Assembly (NCBI GenBank): GCA_030248135.1
Contig: JASANC010005673.1
Span: 124,001-188,000, forward strand
Source of the DNA: Theristus sp. LFF4_11
Taxonomy: Eukaryota > Nematoda > Chromadorea > Monhysterida > Xyalidae
Reading direction: 5' to 3'
DNA: 64,000 nt
Shown: positions 1 to 13,600 of the stretch, piece after piece
Layout of the letters: each line of letters begins with the position of its first letter
Numbering within the stretch: position 1 is the stretch's first letter
Notes under the pieces: model-generated
Told to the model about the DNA's origin: nothing
Seen by the model: only the letters and a program-made list of their open reading frames with translations
Databases searched by the model: none
Translations under genes and position numbers: made by a program

Positions 1-1135
1 AGCCCCACTGCTGCCAGCGTGCGTGTTGTAGTAGTAGGCCAGACCGACTGATGGGATCGAGCCGCCCGCATGATGATGATGTTGATGTGAGGTTGATTGA
101 TGCGCGTAAACGCTCGACTGGATGCTGTCCAACGCGGCGTTCTCGGGCGTTACGTTGCGCTGATGCGGCACCACTGGCTGCAGATGCGCGATGTTGTGTG
201 TGATGGTGGTTGATGTGTTGTTGGGGTTGCCACTGCTCGGCTCATCATATGCCTCAGCGTACGACTGGGCGATGTCGATCACGCTCGCACGTGACATCAC
301 GACGCTCATCGGTTGTTGATGTTGATGTTGATGGGCTGTTGATGGTGAAATACCAGCGACCGGTTGCTGAAAGGTGCAGTCAAAAACGTTCACTTCTGAA
401 TGCATCAAACGGATCCGCTTTCAATGAGTGCTCTTGGACAGAGCTAGCTGGACAAACAAACGGACAATAAATATCCAATCAGCGTACGACGCGGCCACAA
501 ATTTTGCCACATCATCAACAATGCAACAGTTGTGGTCATTTCTAATCGAAAAAATAAGAAAAAAATAATGCTTGACTGTGTCACCGTTTGCGGCGCACTG
601 GTCTCCGGGCCGGAGTCCGTCTCGGGACTGTTCTGACCGGCGTTGCCGTTGACGACCACAGACTCCACGGTGACATCACGGTGATGATGCCCACGAAGTG
701 CGGATGATGTCGACACGGGCGATGCGGGCTTGCAGTACTGTGCGATCACTTGTTGCTCTGCCACCAGCGCCTGCAAAGGCACTCTATTTCAAACTTTCAG
801 TTAGTGCTTGGTTTTTAGGTCCGCAGAAATTCTGAATGAACTTTAACAACCCACTCAAACAACTTTTTTGCTGAAATACATGAAAACGCAAAGCAAAACA
901 AAACTAAAAATTGCAAAACCTGTTGTTCATTCGGACTCGCACGAGTGCTACCATAGACCGCATCCACTGATGAAGCGCCGTTGTTGACCGAGGCACCACC
1001 ACCACAGCTACCGTATACCCGCATCGAGGGTGAGCCCTGGTGTGCAGCCCCACGCCAATAGGGGCCTGACAGGGTCGGGTCGGTGTTGGGGTGGTGGTCG
1101 ACGTTTGACACGACCACCGTCGGTGCGCTGTCCAT
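1..1135 (-). CDS. Gln/His/Ser-rich protein, 5' part (runs off the left edge)
   Basis: Three phase-0 exons on the minus strand: 1135-920 (starts ATG GAC AGC), 770-585, and 366-1, which continues outside the window. Donors are gttttg and gtgaca; acceptors are ttgcag and tttcag. The first exon is preceded by a good acceptor (ctatttcag) and is open for a few codons upstream of the ATG, so it could instead be internal. The visible 256 residues are low complexity: Asn/Gly/Ser in exon 1, a His-rich patch and acidic Ser/Pro in exon 2, alternating His-Gln runs and a poly-His stretch in exon 3. No catalytic domain or membrane segment is visible. Such composition is common in N-terminal parts of transcriptional regulators, but the family is not recognised and the defining domain is probably left of the window. 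Confidence 0.6.
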
Positions 1136-1146
1136 TTTTGATCGAC

Positions 1147-4100
1147 CTGAAATAGAAATTTTGAAGTTTGATCAAAATGGTTTTTTAAGCAAATATGTTG
1201 GGTGGCATGCTAAAAAGGGTGGTCCGAGGAGTTGTTCGGTGTCCTGTCAGCTGGGTGTCCTGCATAGTGCCCTGTCCCGCGTAAAAGGTTTCATTATACT
1301 TGGCGTTTTATTTCTGGTTTCAAAAAGGCATGGACAACGCTCGGAACATCCAAGCGGATAGGAAGCAAGACATCGGACACTTTCTCAGCGTGGGTTGATT
1401 GATCAGCTTGAGGTTATAGAATTGTACAAAACACCGTGAAACTCACAGATTTCCGTCTGGGACGTTTCAGCTCCTCCATGATTCAAATCACCACAAATGC
1501 CAAAAACAGGAAAGTTTCAAATTTCAACGTCACAAACACTCGGCAGTTTTTTTCTCAACCACAGTTTTACACTACACTCCGACCTGTAAAGCTTCGCAAA
1601 TACTGATACACAATAGCTAAAAACGATCCAGTATAAATGAAAGGCCTCCTGATAAAAAGGTGTGCTGTGCTCTCTGCTTTTTTGCTAACTGATAACTGAT
1701 TATGCTTGGGTTATAACGTTGTTGCATGACTCTACACAACGAGCCATGAGCACACAAGCATGTGTCTCATTAGGTTGAACATGATAAATATTGGCCTGGT
1801 ACCCCAACGGAAACATGTTTGAACCAAACCGATAAGATAAAAAATTTACAAAAAGCACACACGTTTTCAGTCGGCCGTATGTGCAACTATAGTTTTCATT
1901 TGGCGTTTTTTCAGATGAGACCTATCTTGGCGGCGGCCTTATTGCTGCAAACAAAAACGTGTGATATCATAGAAGTACCTAAACCTAATATCACATTATT
2001 ATTGGTGTGAAAGTCAAGATAGTACGAGCGATATCAGTTCAGTGTTCTTTCTGTCCGCCGCGATTCGGCCGATGGTTTGGTTGTGTTCGCTGATAGGAAC
2101 AAAAACGAAACCACCAGCCAATATAACCCAATAATCTAATCTTTTCTTGCTGGCACGCACAGTCATCAGCACACTTCACATCATTTTGTGGCACCATTTT
2201 CTGCACACTCTGTTGCTCTCTGCGCTCTATCTCTTCGCGTGTCGAATGTAATTTTTTGCTCTAATCACCAAATCAACACTTTTATTCATTTCTTCCATCA
2301 CCACCTATCAGGTCGAAATTGTTGCTCTTTTAACAAAACGCGCGTGTGTATGTGTTATCAGTCGCATGGAAAAGCAGAGCGCAAACGGCTTGCGGTCAAA
2401 CGCCTAACACACAGTTGTCAGTTCAGTATTTGCTCCACTCATTTTTGTGATGCCGATTTTTCGGGTTTCTGAAGTCTTTAAACTCAAAAAGTAACAATCA
2501 TTCAACGTACCAAATTTACAGTACGTCGTGCGTGAGCCGGAACGATGGACGCGATGTCGCGGTGTTCAAAAGTAGATTATTCTTTTCAATAATCCAATAA
2601 TCCCATAGTTATCAGCAACGGTCAATGGATATTTCAAGCTGCGGCCTGCACTAGAAGTCTCTCGCGCGAACACTGGTGACCGAATGAATTGGACAGACTG
2701 AAAAAAAGTTGAAAACGGTACACCGAAAACGGCGCTGACTGCGGTGCTACGGTGGTGAACGCGAGTGTATATTGCTGGTGTATCATCCAGTGCAACACAA
2801 CGATGCAAATGCGACCGGTGCCGCGCGGACCAATCAGCGAGCAGCTCGCCCGGGCGTCTGTGTACACAATATTATGTGCGCAAGCTAATAAATGTGTTGT
2901 TAAAAACTGAAAATAAGTCAGAAGGACACCACCACAGTGGGGCCGATGCTCGACAACGCGCACAATTGCGCCCCGCGTCTCAACTGCTCTATTTCTGATG
3001 CACTTTTTCTTCCAACTTCGGCGCATGTTTGTTTGTTTTACGCATATTTTGTGACGGTGTCGTTCTATTCTCTCTTCTCTGTCTTGGTCGCGCGGGTCCA
3101 AAAACGTGCATCAACAAACACACCGTGGATTACGGTAAGTCGCTTCGCCATTCTTGTGTCTTTTTATTTGGATACATTTTGGGGCTTGGTTTCCGTGCGC
3201 GGAATATTTCTATTAGCTTATTTTTCGGGCATCATAAAAAGAGAAGAAACAGGTAATTGGCCGTCTTTCTGCTCAGTTCACATTGTGTTGGGCGTTGTTT
3301 GTTTGTGACTGCTGCTGACAGATTGGTGCGGTGCGGAATTTTGAAGTGACTGTTGCGTTAAGAAGACTCGTGCGTAAGAGGATTGCATAATTTTTCCTGA
3401 ATCATTTTCAATAATTACCGTTATATAATTCGACATTTCTGATCGGAAACTAAAATACATAATTTTTGGTGTTTGTGCATGAGCGTGATTAGCAGAAATA
3501 ACTGGGCGCCCCAACTGACCGCTCTAGCACAATGAAGTGTAGCTTGTAAAGTTCTGATAAAGCATGAGAAGTGTGAAGTTTTACCGCAAAATATGCTGTT
3601 TTGATCGTTTTGGCTGCATGACAAACCACAAGCAGTTTCAACTGTTGGAGTCGGGCTTATCCCCTCAAAAAGTTCAAACACCTCGCAAAAACAACCATCA
3701 AGATAAGCAATAAAACGCAGCGCCGATATTGATTATTCATAAAAATATAAATTTACCAATAGACACATTGAATGAAAGAGTTTTTTAAAGAAAAAACGAC
3801 AAACGCACACCACTAGTTCATTTACACTTTTTGCTCACAGTTTAACAGCTAACATCCACCAAAATCTGTACATTTTTCCTTTCAGATATCAGTTTTTTGC
3901 TGTCGGCACGCAAATATTGTGTTGATTCATTTCTTGCTGTTTTACTGAATGTTGCATGTGCTGCTGTGCTACACTCGATGTAACGTGCTCACGCAGCTTA
4001 GCTACTTTTGTGTGTTGTTCACAAAGTATTGCGGTGGTAAAAAGCCACTTTCGTTTTTATTGCAACATGGGTTGGTTGAATGGATTTGTTGTTGGTGTTG

Positions 4101-6240
4101 GATTTTTAGTTCCGAGTTTAAAAATTTTGGATTTACTTGCAGGAAAACAGTTTGACAGCAGTTTTTTTGAATCTGGGGGAACTTGTAGTCAAAACGATTC
4201 GTCGTTTCGGTTTTCAAGGGGTTTCTGCTATCAGAAGCTGGCAATCTTTTTCAGCCAAGAGAGCGAACCACACTCACTCGCACGAATAGTTATTTGACGA
4301 AAAATCAAAATGTTTTGATTTGTTTGTGATGCTTATGTGTGTTTGTGAAAACACATTTTTTGGTTTAGCTTTTCTCATCTGAAAAAGCTAGGCATTTATT
4401 TTTCGTTTTCATCAGATTTTCTTTGGTTGATACAGACAATTTGCATTTGTGTGCTGTATACTGTTACGTCTGTCAATCAAGAATCAATCGAGCGGTCGTG
4501 TCTATTGAAGAGAGAACATTATTGCATAAATAAACAAACAAATCATTTTGGCTTTTGTGCGGGTGTTTTGAGCCGCAGAATTCTTCAAGAGGACAACAAT
4601 TCCTGAGAAATTTTATTGGACAGCAGTTCCTTTCACAATTCGCCGTAGACAAATTGTCGTCCTCAACGGTGTTTTGAATAAAATAATTTGAAAAAAGACA
4701 ATTCAACGTGAGAAAGTTCAATCGGTTCACACTCGGTGCAGGCAATGGCGTTCCCATTTCCGGCATTCCCATGGACGTTCGTTTGGTGCCAGTTCGTGTT
4801 ATGAATTTGAACAAATTTTTCAAATATGAAGTGTGTGAAATGTTTTTTTTTGCCAGAAATACCTAAACCACTTATACAAATCCAGTCCAATTTTAGAATG
4901 CATGTTCGCAACTTCATTTTTGTAAATGTGGGAAAACCCAAAAGTGTGCGGTGTAAAACCGATGATTTTTTACTGTGCGTATACCGCATGTTTTTCCGGA
5001 TAAAAATCAGCGTTTTTTTTCTGCGGAATATATTGCTACAAAAAACGTCAAAAGTCAAAATGTTTTGTTTTGTGGCGCCTAAATTGATCGAAAAAAAGCG
5101 CGGTGGCGCGCGTCGCGCGACGAGACACGCAAACACGAATGTGCAAGGCATATTTGTAACCATTTTTTATGGTTTTTATTGAGAACCAAGCATTGAAAAA
5201 GTATTGTTGTATATTTGCATTGGAATGCACATCAAAATTCGGGACAAGACGTGCATCAGCTTTTGAGTTCTGTCAGCGTGTAAAACACACTGATCGGGTT
5301 GTAAAAAACGGTCTTGAGGTTGTTTGTATTTGTCCATTCAATTGAAAGAGGTGAAAAATATCATACACAGACATAACAAAAGCACACGGGTGATTTTTCA
5401 GTCAAAATGCTGCATGAGGACATGAGTGATTGCAGTTGAATACTTTTCGCGTTTTTCACTTTTTATATGATTTGTTATGCTAGTTAATGAACGCTCATTG
5501 GTCATGTACACATCATGCATCCAATCATTGATGTGGAACTGAAGTTTAGAGGGGTGCTTACATGATTGAAAAGTTTTTTTCGGCGATCCACACTTTTGAG
5601 AATCAGAAATCCCAAACCGAGTCGAACACAATACAAACACAGTTGAAACCACCAAAAGCGGCGCATGTGATGCGATGTGACACAATGGTGGTGAAATGCT
5701 GGACTACAAAACGAAGCTGTGTGCGTTTGATGCTGTTGCATGTTTGCTTTGACGTTTTCTGGTTTTTGTTTGGCGTTATATCGAATGCAGTGTGTTGTGC
5801 GCTGGTAAAGTTTTTTTAGATTTCTGTGATATGCGAATGTGATGACTAAACCTTTACTCATCGTTTGTTATTGCAACGCCAGTTTGTAACTAAGTTCCAA
5901 ACGATATCGACGTTTTTAGCTTTTGAAAACTTTTTTGTGTTTTATGAGAAAGTAAGATGTAAGTGCTGTTCCTATCGAATGTAAATGCTGTTCCTATCGA
6001 ATGTACCCTTAGTAACGCCCAATTGTGCATCAGGAGCTCATGGCAGAATGGCACTATCGTTCAACCAATCCACACGGAGACCCCAGACAGACTGAGACAA
6101 CAACAAAAAAACGTTCTGTGTTCAATAAAACACTGAAAACTTTGTTTTTTTAGACCAGAATTCGCGAGTGTCAGCATTCTAGTTGCACAGGCGTTTATTG
6201 AAATACGTTTCGATGTAATACACCACAAAAAGCGGATCGA
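1147..6240. other. Intergenic or long-intron DNA without a convincing gene
   Basis: AT-rich DNA with many short open frames but no run of frame-consistent, GC-rich exons. A GC-richer patch at about 2740-3000 could be a promoter or 5' untranslated exon for the minus-strand gene to the left. This cannot be shown from sequence alone. Confidence 0.4.
5959..6002. repeat. 22-bp tandem duplication
   Basis: Two adjacent 22-bp units differ at one position (gtaagtgctgttcc versus gtaaatgctgttcc, both followed by tatcgaat). It lies about 240 bp upstream of the start codon at 6241. Confidence 0.8.
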
Positions 6241-7181
6241 ATGGCTGTGCCCGAGAACATGGAAGAGATCTACGGTGAATCGGACCCCGAATGCACCGGC
6301 CGGCCGTTGCCTGTGGTGCTGCTGCCCGAGAGAAAGAAAAGGGTGAGTGACAATTCTTCCGTTTTTTGATCTGCTCTTTTTGCAATTGAACAAAACGCTT
6401 TTTTGTGCCATTGATGAGCGATAAGCTGATTGGTTGCATCAGCGGCGGCGTATCCAATCTGTGTGTTGTTACCTTTATTGAACAGCGAAAATCCGCTGTA
6501 CCGCACAAAAAAGTTTTGTACTGCCGATACAAGTTTCAATTGAAAAAACGTGTATTTGGTTTTCTAGGAATTTCACTTTTCGCACGCATAAAACCAACAT
6601 GTTTGCACAGAAATAGGATTTGTGTCGGATTTCGGGTGGAAAAAGTTCAGTGGCGGACGCTTTTTTCAGCACTTGTCTTGACGCAGACATGTGACTGACA
6701 TTTCCGTTGAAACCGTACACCCAAATTTTTAGCCGCAGAGCAGAGCACGGGAAACATGATGCATACATAATATTACGCTGAATTTGTGCATTTGAATCTG
6801 GCATGCTGATTGGACAAAAATCAGCGTGGCCAATTTTAAAAAATGCAGCTTGTCAGCTGATTGCTTATGATTTGCAGTTTGACTGCATGGCCCTGAAGTT
6901 GATAAAAAAATGTGCGAAGGAAGTTTGAAAAAATTTGCTCGCAACAGTGACAAGAGCGCAACGTGAACACACGGTGATTGTTTCAAAAAACAGAGTATAA
7001 CACCAAAGTGGTCATTGTTTCAAGTTTGCCAAAGCGTCGTCCCGCTGTTCGATTGCAGCGCAACCGCGCGATCCTGTGCACTGCGATTGGCGTCACCGTG
7101 TTCGTGGTCGTCGCCGCCGGCCTCGCCGTCGCCGCGCTCTGCATCTTCGGCCGCTGTGCAGCAATCAGCAATCTCGCATAA
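6241..7181 (+). CDS. Small single-pass membrane protein
   Basis: Two exons, 6241-6342 and 7059-7181, joined in phase 0 by donor aggGTGAGT and acceptor gattgcag. They give 74 residues. The first 34 are acidic and then basic, ending PERKKR. The second exon opens with RNRAIL and runs straight into about 25 hydrophobic Val/Ala/Leu/Ile residues, then a short CIFGRC tail. Both exons are far more GC-rich than their flanks. The basic cluster before the hydrophobic segment suggests a cytosolic N-terminus and one membrane helix. The stop at 7179-7181 may not be the true end, because a possible donor (gtgcag) lies just before it and further exons could follow. No family recognised. Confidence 0.55.
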
Positions 7182-8651
7182 CATAATTCTGTCGCTTCTC
7201 TAGTCTCATTGGCTGGTCACGCTGATCACTCTGGCCAATCAGTGAATTATGGTGAGCTGGAGCTGCGGTGCCGCTGTTTTGACTGTTTGAGCAACAGTAC
7301 ATTGTGCAATGTACCAGTTCTTTTACATCGGTGATGTCTGTCGTGACTCGTGATACTTTATTTACAGCGAAACTCTTTTCAAAGTTTTTCATCTTTTTCC
7401 CAGCCGAGTGCCTGTTGCGCGTCATTAGTCTGGTGTTTTCTGTTTTTACGTTTATTTTTGTTGATCGTTGTTGACGGTTGGAACGTGTACAAAAAGAAAA
7501 ACATCATTGTGTCATAGAGAGCGAAGAAAGGTGCGTTCAGAAGAAAATGGCTTTTTTTTATTTACATTATGACATGATCTAAAGCTATATTTTCAAGCGT
7601 CAGAGTTGTGTGTGGCTCAGCTACTAAATATTTGAGAAGTCAATTCCTCTGCAATAAAACGCTATAAAGAAGACAGCACAGTTTCAACATGTAGTTTCCT
7701 TATCAGTCAACTGAAAGCATTCTAGCTCAACAGACTGCGGTGCGGATCATGTGTGCCCAATTTGTCGCAGTGTCAGTGGCGGCTGTGTTTCAGCATGCTC
7801 ATCGTTTCTTGTTTACATTTACACAAGCAAATAACCCATGTAACTTTCATCAATAAGCAACAGCACACGTTATGCGCTTCCCAAAACCCACCAACAACCG
7901 AAGACAATACCATCGCTAGCAAAAACGTGCTTCATTTTCAGCAAAAGTCAACACAACCGTCAAGGCAACGTCAACACGTTGCTTCGCTCGTCTTTCTCGG
8001 CGCGTAAAGAACGCAGTGGTGTGTCGAAGCAATAAGCTCGTTGCTGATAAGAGAATTGTGTGCTTAAATGAAGATTCTTGTGTACGCATGTGTTTCTAGT
8101 TTGGTGATGGGCTGTCGGAGACACACAGGGAAAGTTTTGTGAGCAAGCTAAATGAGATACAGCTGAATTTTTATTTTTTTGCGACACAGAACGAAATAAA
8201 TAATAATAATGAATGAAAGTGCTTGCGATTCTTGTCGTCACATGGTAAAAAAACCACTGCGTAACCTTTGTCACTAACTGCACAACACACAATCACATTA
8301 ATTAGTGTCATGATAAAGCACACAATACCGTATACACAATATCATAAGTAGAAATTGTTTCACGAACTGCACAATAAAAAATTTTCAAAATAAATTTGAC
8401 ATGACATCAATTAAACATGCACATTTATACAATTTATCTTGCAATTTCGGGCAATAATAAAAAAATTAAAAGCAATAAAGCGCAATCTGCAAATCAATCT
8501 TGTGGAAACAGCAGGTCAATCAGGTCTGATCGACTGACCAAACGTTTGGCATCCTTTTCCGCACAGCTCATCAATAAAAGCCTCTCACTTTCATCAAAAT
8601 CACAGTCCAGCTGATATAGCGATGACACGCTCTGAAAATCAAATGAAAATA
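7182..8651. other. Intergenic DNA, nothing recognised
   Basis: AT-rich with no coding signal that I trust. It contains two copies of the dispersed CTGATTGG-type motif, near 7200-7245. Confidence 0.4.
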
Positions 8652-9631
8652 CAGGGTGTCCCAAAAAACATAACAAAAGTAAACGGCTCGTGCGGCCGCC
8701 TGGACTGGTTGCACGTGAAGCTGTGAAATTTGAAACACTTTTAGAACAAAGGAACATATTTTGTGTGTTCAAATTTTATCAAACACATGTTTATGCTCAC
8801 GGTTGTTCAGTTTCTTTTTTCTCGGCTGCTCAATGTGTTTTCCATTATTCTTAATGAACGACGACATTCGATGTTTGAAACTGATGATCACTTTCTGTGC
8901 AGCGCCCGATCATCGATGATTTTTTTGCACACCGCTGCAGTGGTAAGCGCCGAAAATGTCCCACATTAACCGTTAGATGCCCCCAAACGCATAAGTCAAA
9001 AGCTTCATGTCCGGACTCCTCTCGGGCCATTCAATTCTGCCCATGCGGCCGATCCAGTGGTCACCGAACGACGCCGACAGCCACTCGCGCACTTGTTTCA
9101 ATTTTCCTCTTGACTTATGGGTTTGGGGCACATGAAGGAAATTGTGTACCGTTCGGTGCCCAACATTTTCGACAATTTTAAAACCAAAATTCGCAGTGGT
9201 GTGCAAAAAATCAACGATGATCGGGCGCTGCACCAGAATTGCTCATCAATTTCGAACACCGAATGTCGGCAATCATTGAGAACAATGAAAACGACATTGA
9301 GCAGCTGAAAAAAGTGAAACTAAAGGGTCGATAGGATAAATCTGATGACATCAATAAAGACGAAGCTGAAGATGAACTTGCGCCACTGCCATATGTGAAT
9401 CTCGAAGACGACAACAATGATTATCCAGAGTCAAAATGCTGAAGTTAAGTGATTTTTGTGTTTTTACGCATTTCTGCTAAACTATTATTGAAAAAAATGG
9501 AATTTCGGGATAAAATTTGGACACACAAAATGTGTTCTTTATTTTTAAAAGTGTTTCAAATTTCACGGCTTCAGGAGCAACCAGTCGGCAGCACGAGCCA
9601 TTTACTTTTGTTGTTTTTTTGGGACACCCTG
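8652..9631 (-). mobile_element. Degenerate mariner-like element, about 980 bp
   Basis: Both ends carry inverted repeats of about 45-60 bp starting CAGGGTGTCCCAAAAAA, flanked by TA at 8650-8651 and 9632-9633, the Tc1/mariner target duplication. The interior holds a transposase fragment on the minus strand. Full mariners are about 1.3 kb, so this copy has lost internal sequence. A hAT element was later inserted one base past its right TA. Confidence 0.88.
8973..9233 (-). pseudogene. Mariner transposase C-terminal fragment
   Basis: A minus-strand open frame of 86 codons contains GRMGRIEWPERSPDM. This corresponds to the conserved mariner block around the last catalytic Asp (family form close to IEWPPRSPDL followed by a hydrophobic stretch). 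The fragment lacks the N-terminal helix-turn-helix region and the earlier catalytic Asp residues. A second minus-strand frame nearby (9417-9211) overlaps in another phase, suggesting frameshifts. It is a decayed fossil, not an active enzyme. Confidence 0.8.
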
Positions 9632-9642
9632 TACATCGCAAT

Positions 9643-10451
9643 TAGAGTTGGTAAAAAACCGGTTTTTTATATTGCCAGAAAAAAAACCGGTTTCTTTTCC
9701 GTTTTAAAACCGTTTTAAAACCATAAAAAACCGAATGCTTCCCAGCTTCTAAACTTTCCAGAACTTGGCATCTTGAACTCAAAACAGGAAATACATCAAA
9801 ATTAGTAATTTTGAGCACCGTAAAATGCTGTTTTCGTAAAATTTACACCGTAAATCGTAAATGCATACAACCGACCCAATTTGCTATTTTTGCCACCCAA
9901 TGCTACCCAATTTTTTGTTTCAAATCAAATCAATTTCGCTTTTATTGGTTTCCAGGGCAGCACGTTCAATAAATTGAAAACAAAGACTGGGCAGTGACCG
10001 CGTAGGTGTGGGGAGCGGGGAGGGACTGTTGCAAGGAGACCGGATAGGGGCGAGATTTGCAGAGCTGCAAAGTGAAACCGGTAGCGGATTACGTTCGAAA
10101 AATAACATTTCATCAGTTACCGTTTGCAAATCGACAACATCGTCAGTTAGTCTGCATATGCACTTGGTTTAGCAGTCACCTTATCTTCATTGTATTTCAC
10201 TTGACCCTTGCCACAAAAGTTCTGCAAAATGATGCTTCACCAGTTCAGTTCGACACAGTTCACTGCACCGTTTTTTTTCAAAAATATAATTTTACATTTT
10301 ATCAATCAAACGACGAATTGTGATTTTTGACCACAAAGTTTAAAAATTTTTAAAGTAAAAAACCGGTTCTTTATTTTTTCAAGAAAAAAACTGAAAAAAA
10401 ACCGGTTTTAAAACGGAAAAGAAACCGGTTTTTTTTCCTGTGCCAACCCTA
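9643..10451 (+). mobile_element. hAT-type non-autonomous element, family A, copy 1 (809 bp)
   Basis: The element starts TAGAGTTGGTAAAAAACCGG and ends CCGGTTTTTTTTCC...GCCAACCCTA. The ends are inverted repeats rich in AAAAACCGGTTTTT palindromes. A perfect 8-bp target duplication, ATCGCAAT, flanks it (9635-9642 and 10452-10459), which is the hAT hallmark. The interior has no transposase, so it must have been mobilised in trans. A second copy in the opposite orientation lies at 12254-13049. Confidence 0.92.
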
Positions 10452-10675
10452 ATCGCAATGAAAGAAAACCACTGTCTTTTTGTTAAACCCTCATGGGATT
10501 GAGCAACTGTTTTCTGTAATTCTCGTAATTACTTTCAGTGTTTCTCTGTGTGTTTTTAAACAGGGCAAACCATTCAATCAACCAGCAAAAATAAAAACGG
10601 AGCGAACATCTGCTGTAACAAAAAAAACTAGCCAACTTGGTCAGTAATTATGGTCAGAACATTTTTTGCGCATGT

Positions 10676-13600
10676 CTAAAATGTCGGTTTCGAGCAATAA
10701 ACGACCACAGCACCGACCTCTCGCACGATGCGTGCCACCTCTTCAAGGAGTACGGCCATTTTAGCGAGCACAATTTTATGCGACGTGCGTCCGAACATCA
10801 GACGCTGGTCGATGAGACTGTCGACGGAGTGCTCGAGCACGTGATCGCAGTGGCTGTTGCTGTGCACGCCGACCAAAAGACGCCTCGCGCCGCAGAACAG
10901 CAGGTTCGGCAGGTGACCGCCATCTGCAAAACACGCGTTGCCACAGCATGCCTACAGTCTATCTCGCTAATATAGGCAACTAGCTGACTGGTTGTTGATC
11001 ACGTGCATGCATACTTTCTGACAGTCTAACTCAATAACATGTCCAACCAGCTGATTGGTTGGTGGTTTCGTAATGCAGATCACGTCACGTGGATATGTTA
11101 TTTAGTTTTTCTTCGGGCGCATGGACTCACTGCGCGCATCGATGGGAAAGCGCAGTTTGGTGCTTGACGACCGAATTCAAAATTGTTGGTGAAGTGAGCC
11201 GAGTCTCTGAGATAGGCTGAGTCATTAAAGCTTTTTTGAATTGCCGCGTCAGGCGTGAAACCATTTTCCTTTTCACGTCTGCAGAACCAAAAAAATCTAG
11301 GAATTCGCGACTGGGCGTGCCGGTGCGCAACATGAAACCTGGCACACCAGTCAAATCTATCGTGTTCTTGATCTGTTCTGCATACGTGGATTCTGGCGTT
11401 TGCATTTGAAATATTTATTGGTTGCATCGTGCTGCTTGGCCGAATCAAGTGAGCGCATTTCGAACGCAGCCAATCAGCCGATGGTGCATGTCGACGTTCA
11501 CTCGCATGTGCAACTTTGCCTGTGACTATTCTGTTGATGTATGTCGATCGCGTGGTGGCCTCCACCTGCTCGAACGTCCGTGCGTGCACCGAGCGTGCGC
11601 ACGCGGCGTACCAGGCGGACACAGTCGCCTCGCCAGGCGGCAGCAGGCGCTCGAACGCAGCGTCAGCGTTCGTTAGATTCCAGCTGACAGCTGCACAACA
11701 AACAGTCACAGCTCACTGATTGAATGCAGTCACTGAGAAAACGGGCCCGTTCAGTTGGCGGTGCTGGCAAATGCGTTACACAGTCGAACTCTAAATGATA
11801 GACAGTCGGTTGACGGGTTGCGCATCACGTGCCGCACGCTTTGTGAGCAGGACAGACCGCCTCCGCAGCAACGCCTGCATTGAAGGCATCTGCATCACCG
11901 ACCAATAAGCTGACTGCCTACAGTTTAGAGTTCGACTGTGGCCATGTGTGACACGTGAACGTCATTTTCAGCTGTTTGAGTCGCCGCTCGCGTTCAGGTG
12001 CGGTGTTGGAAGACGGGAAAAAGTGTACCAACTGAATTTAGTGGCCGAGTGTAAAGTACAATGCATGGCCGAATAAATAAGGCAGTCTTTGTATTGTCTC
12101 TTCTCTAAGACGAGATTAGTAGCAGAATAGGAGTTGTCTTTTTAAAGAATGCCAAAGATAATTCCCAATCGTGTGTGCAAGACAGGAAGAATTAACAGAA
12201 TAGCACGAAGAATCAATTGGTTTAAAAAACACACGTCTAATTTGACACACAATTAGGGTTGGCACAGGAAAAAAAACCGGTTTCTTTTCCGTTTTAAAAC
12301 CGGTTTTTTTCCAGTTTTTTTCTTGAAAAAATAAAGAACCGGTTTTTTACCTTAAAAATTTTCAAACTTCGTGGTCAAAAATCACAACTCTTCGTTTGAT
12401 TGATAAAATGTAAAGTTATATTTTTGAAAAAACGGTGCAGTGAACTGTGTCAAACTGAACTGGTGAAGCATCATTTTGCAGAAGCTTTTGTGTCAAGGGT
12501 CAAGTGAAATACAATGAAGACAAGGTGATGCTAAACTAAGTGCATATGCAGACTGACTGACGATGTTGTCGATCTGCAAAGGGTAACTGATGAAATGTAT
12601 TTTTCAAACGCAATCCGCCACCGGTTTCACTTTGCAGTTCTGCAAATCTCGCCCCCTAATCGGGGTCAGCTATCCGGTCTCCTTGCAACCGTCCCTCCCC
12701 GCTCCCCACACCTACACGGTCACTGCCCAGTCTTTGTTTTCAATTTATTGAACGTGCTGCCCTGGAAACCAATAAAAGCGAAATTAATTTGATTTGAAAC
12801 AAAAAATTGGGTAGCATTTGGTGGCAAAAACAGCATATTGGGTCGGTTGTATGCCCGAAAACAGCATTTTACGCTGCTCAAAATCACTAATTTTGATGTA
12901 TTTCCTATTTTGAGTTCAAGATGCCAAGTTCTGAAAAGTTTAGGAGGTGGGAAGCATTCGGTTTTTTATGGTTTTAAAACGGTTTTAAAACGGAAAAGAA
13001 ACCGGTTTTTTTCCTGGCAATATAAAAAACCGGTTTTTTACCAACTCTACACACAACTGAGTTTTTTTGAACGTCTTTTTTCTATCGTTCAAATTTCGCG
13101 CGCTCCTTGCACCCTGAGAAAAGCTGCCATGTTTACTCGGCCATTCCGTACGTTTGTTTGTCGCCCGGTTGTCCGCACGCGAATGCTGCTCACTACAACA
13201 TCATCATCATCAAAACGTTTTCAACGAGAAAACTAACGTTCTTGCGCGTGTGCGTCATGGACTTGGCGTGGATAGTCGGCCACATTGACGGCAGTGGTGA
13301 CAAGCAGATTCAGCCGTCCAAGCCGATACGACACAAGCTCATGTGCACTTGACAATCCGCCAGGCGTCTGCAATGCAACACACAGCATTTGCACGAAAGC
13401 AACTCTGCTGGTTCTCGTGATTTTTAACTGAAAAACAAACAAAAAAGAAACTGTTTTTGACATATAAAATGCTTTCGGTATTGATGACAGAAACGAGCAA
13501 AATAAATTTGCATTTTCTCAATTTCGCCTTGTTCTGTTGCGTGATTTTGAGCTCAATCGATGTGCTTTTTTGCAAACAACATTCTTGAACGATCTACTTA

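Noticed and set aside
9925..10129. Conserved small protein shared with 12595-12792
   Set aside because: The similarity is DNA-level, inside two copies of the same non-autonomous hAT element; frames differ between copies.
10657..10914. Plus-strand reading of the exon at 10676-10923
   Set aside because: Open on both strands, but only the minus-strand reading joins in phase with seven neighbouring exons and ends at a stop.
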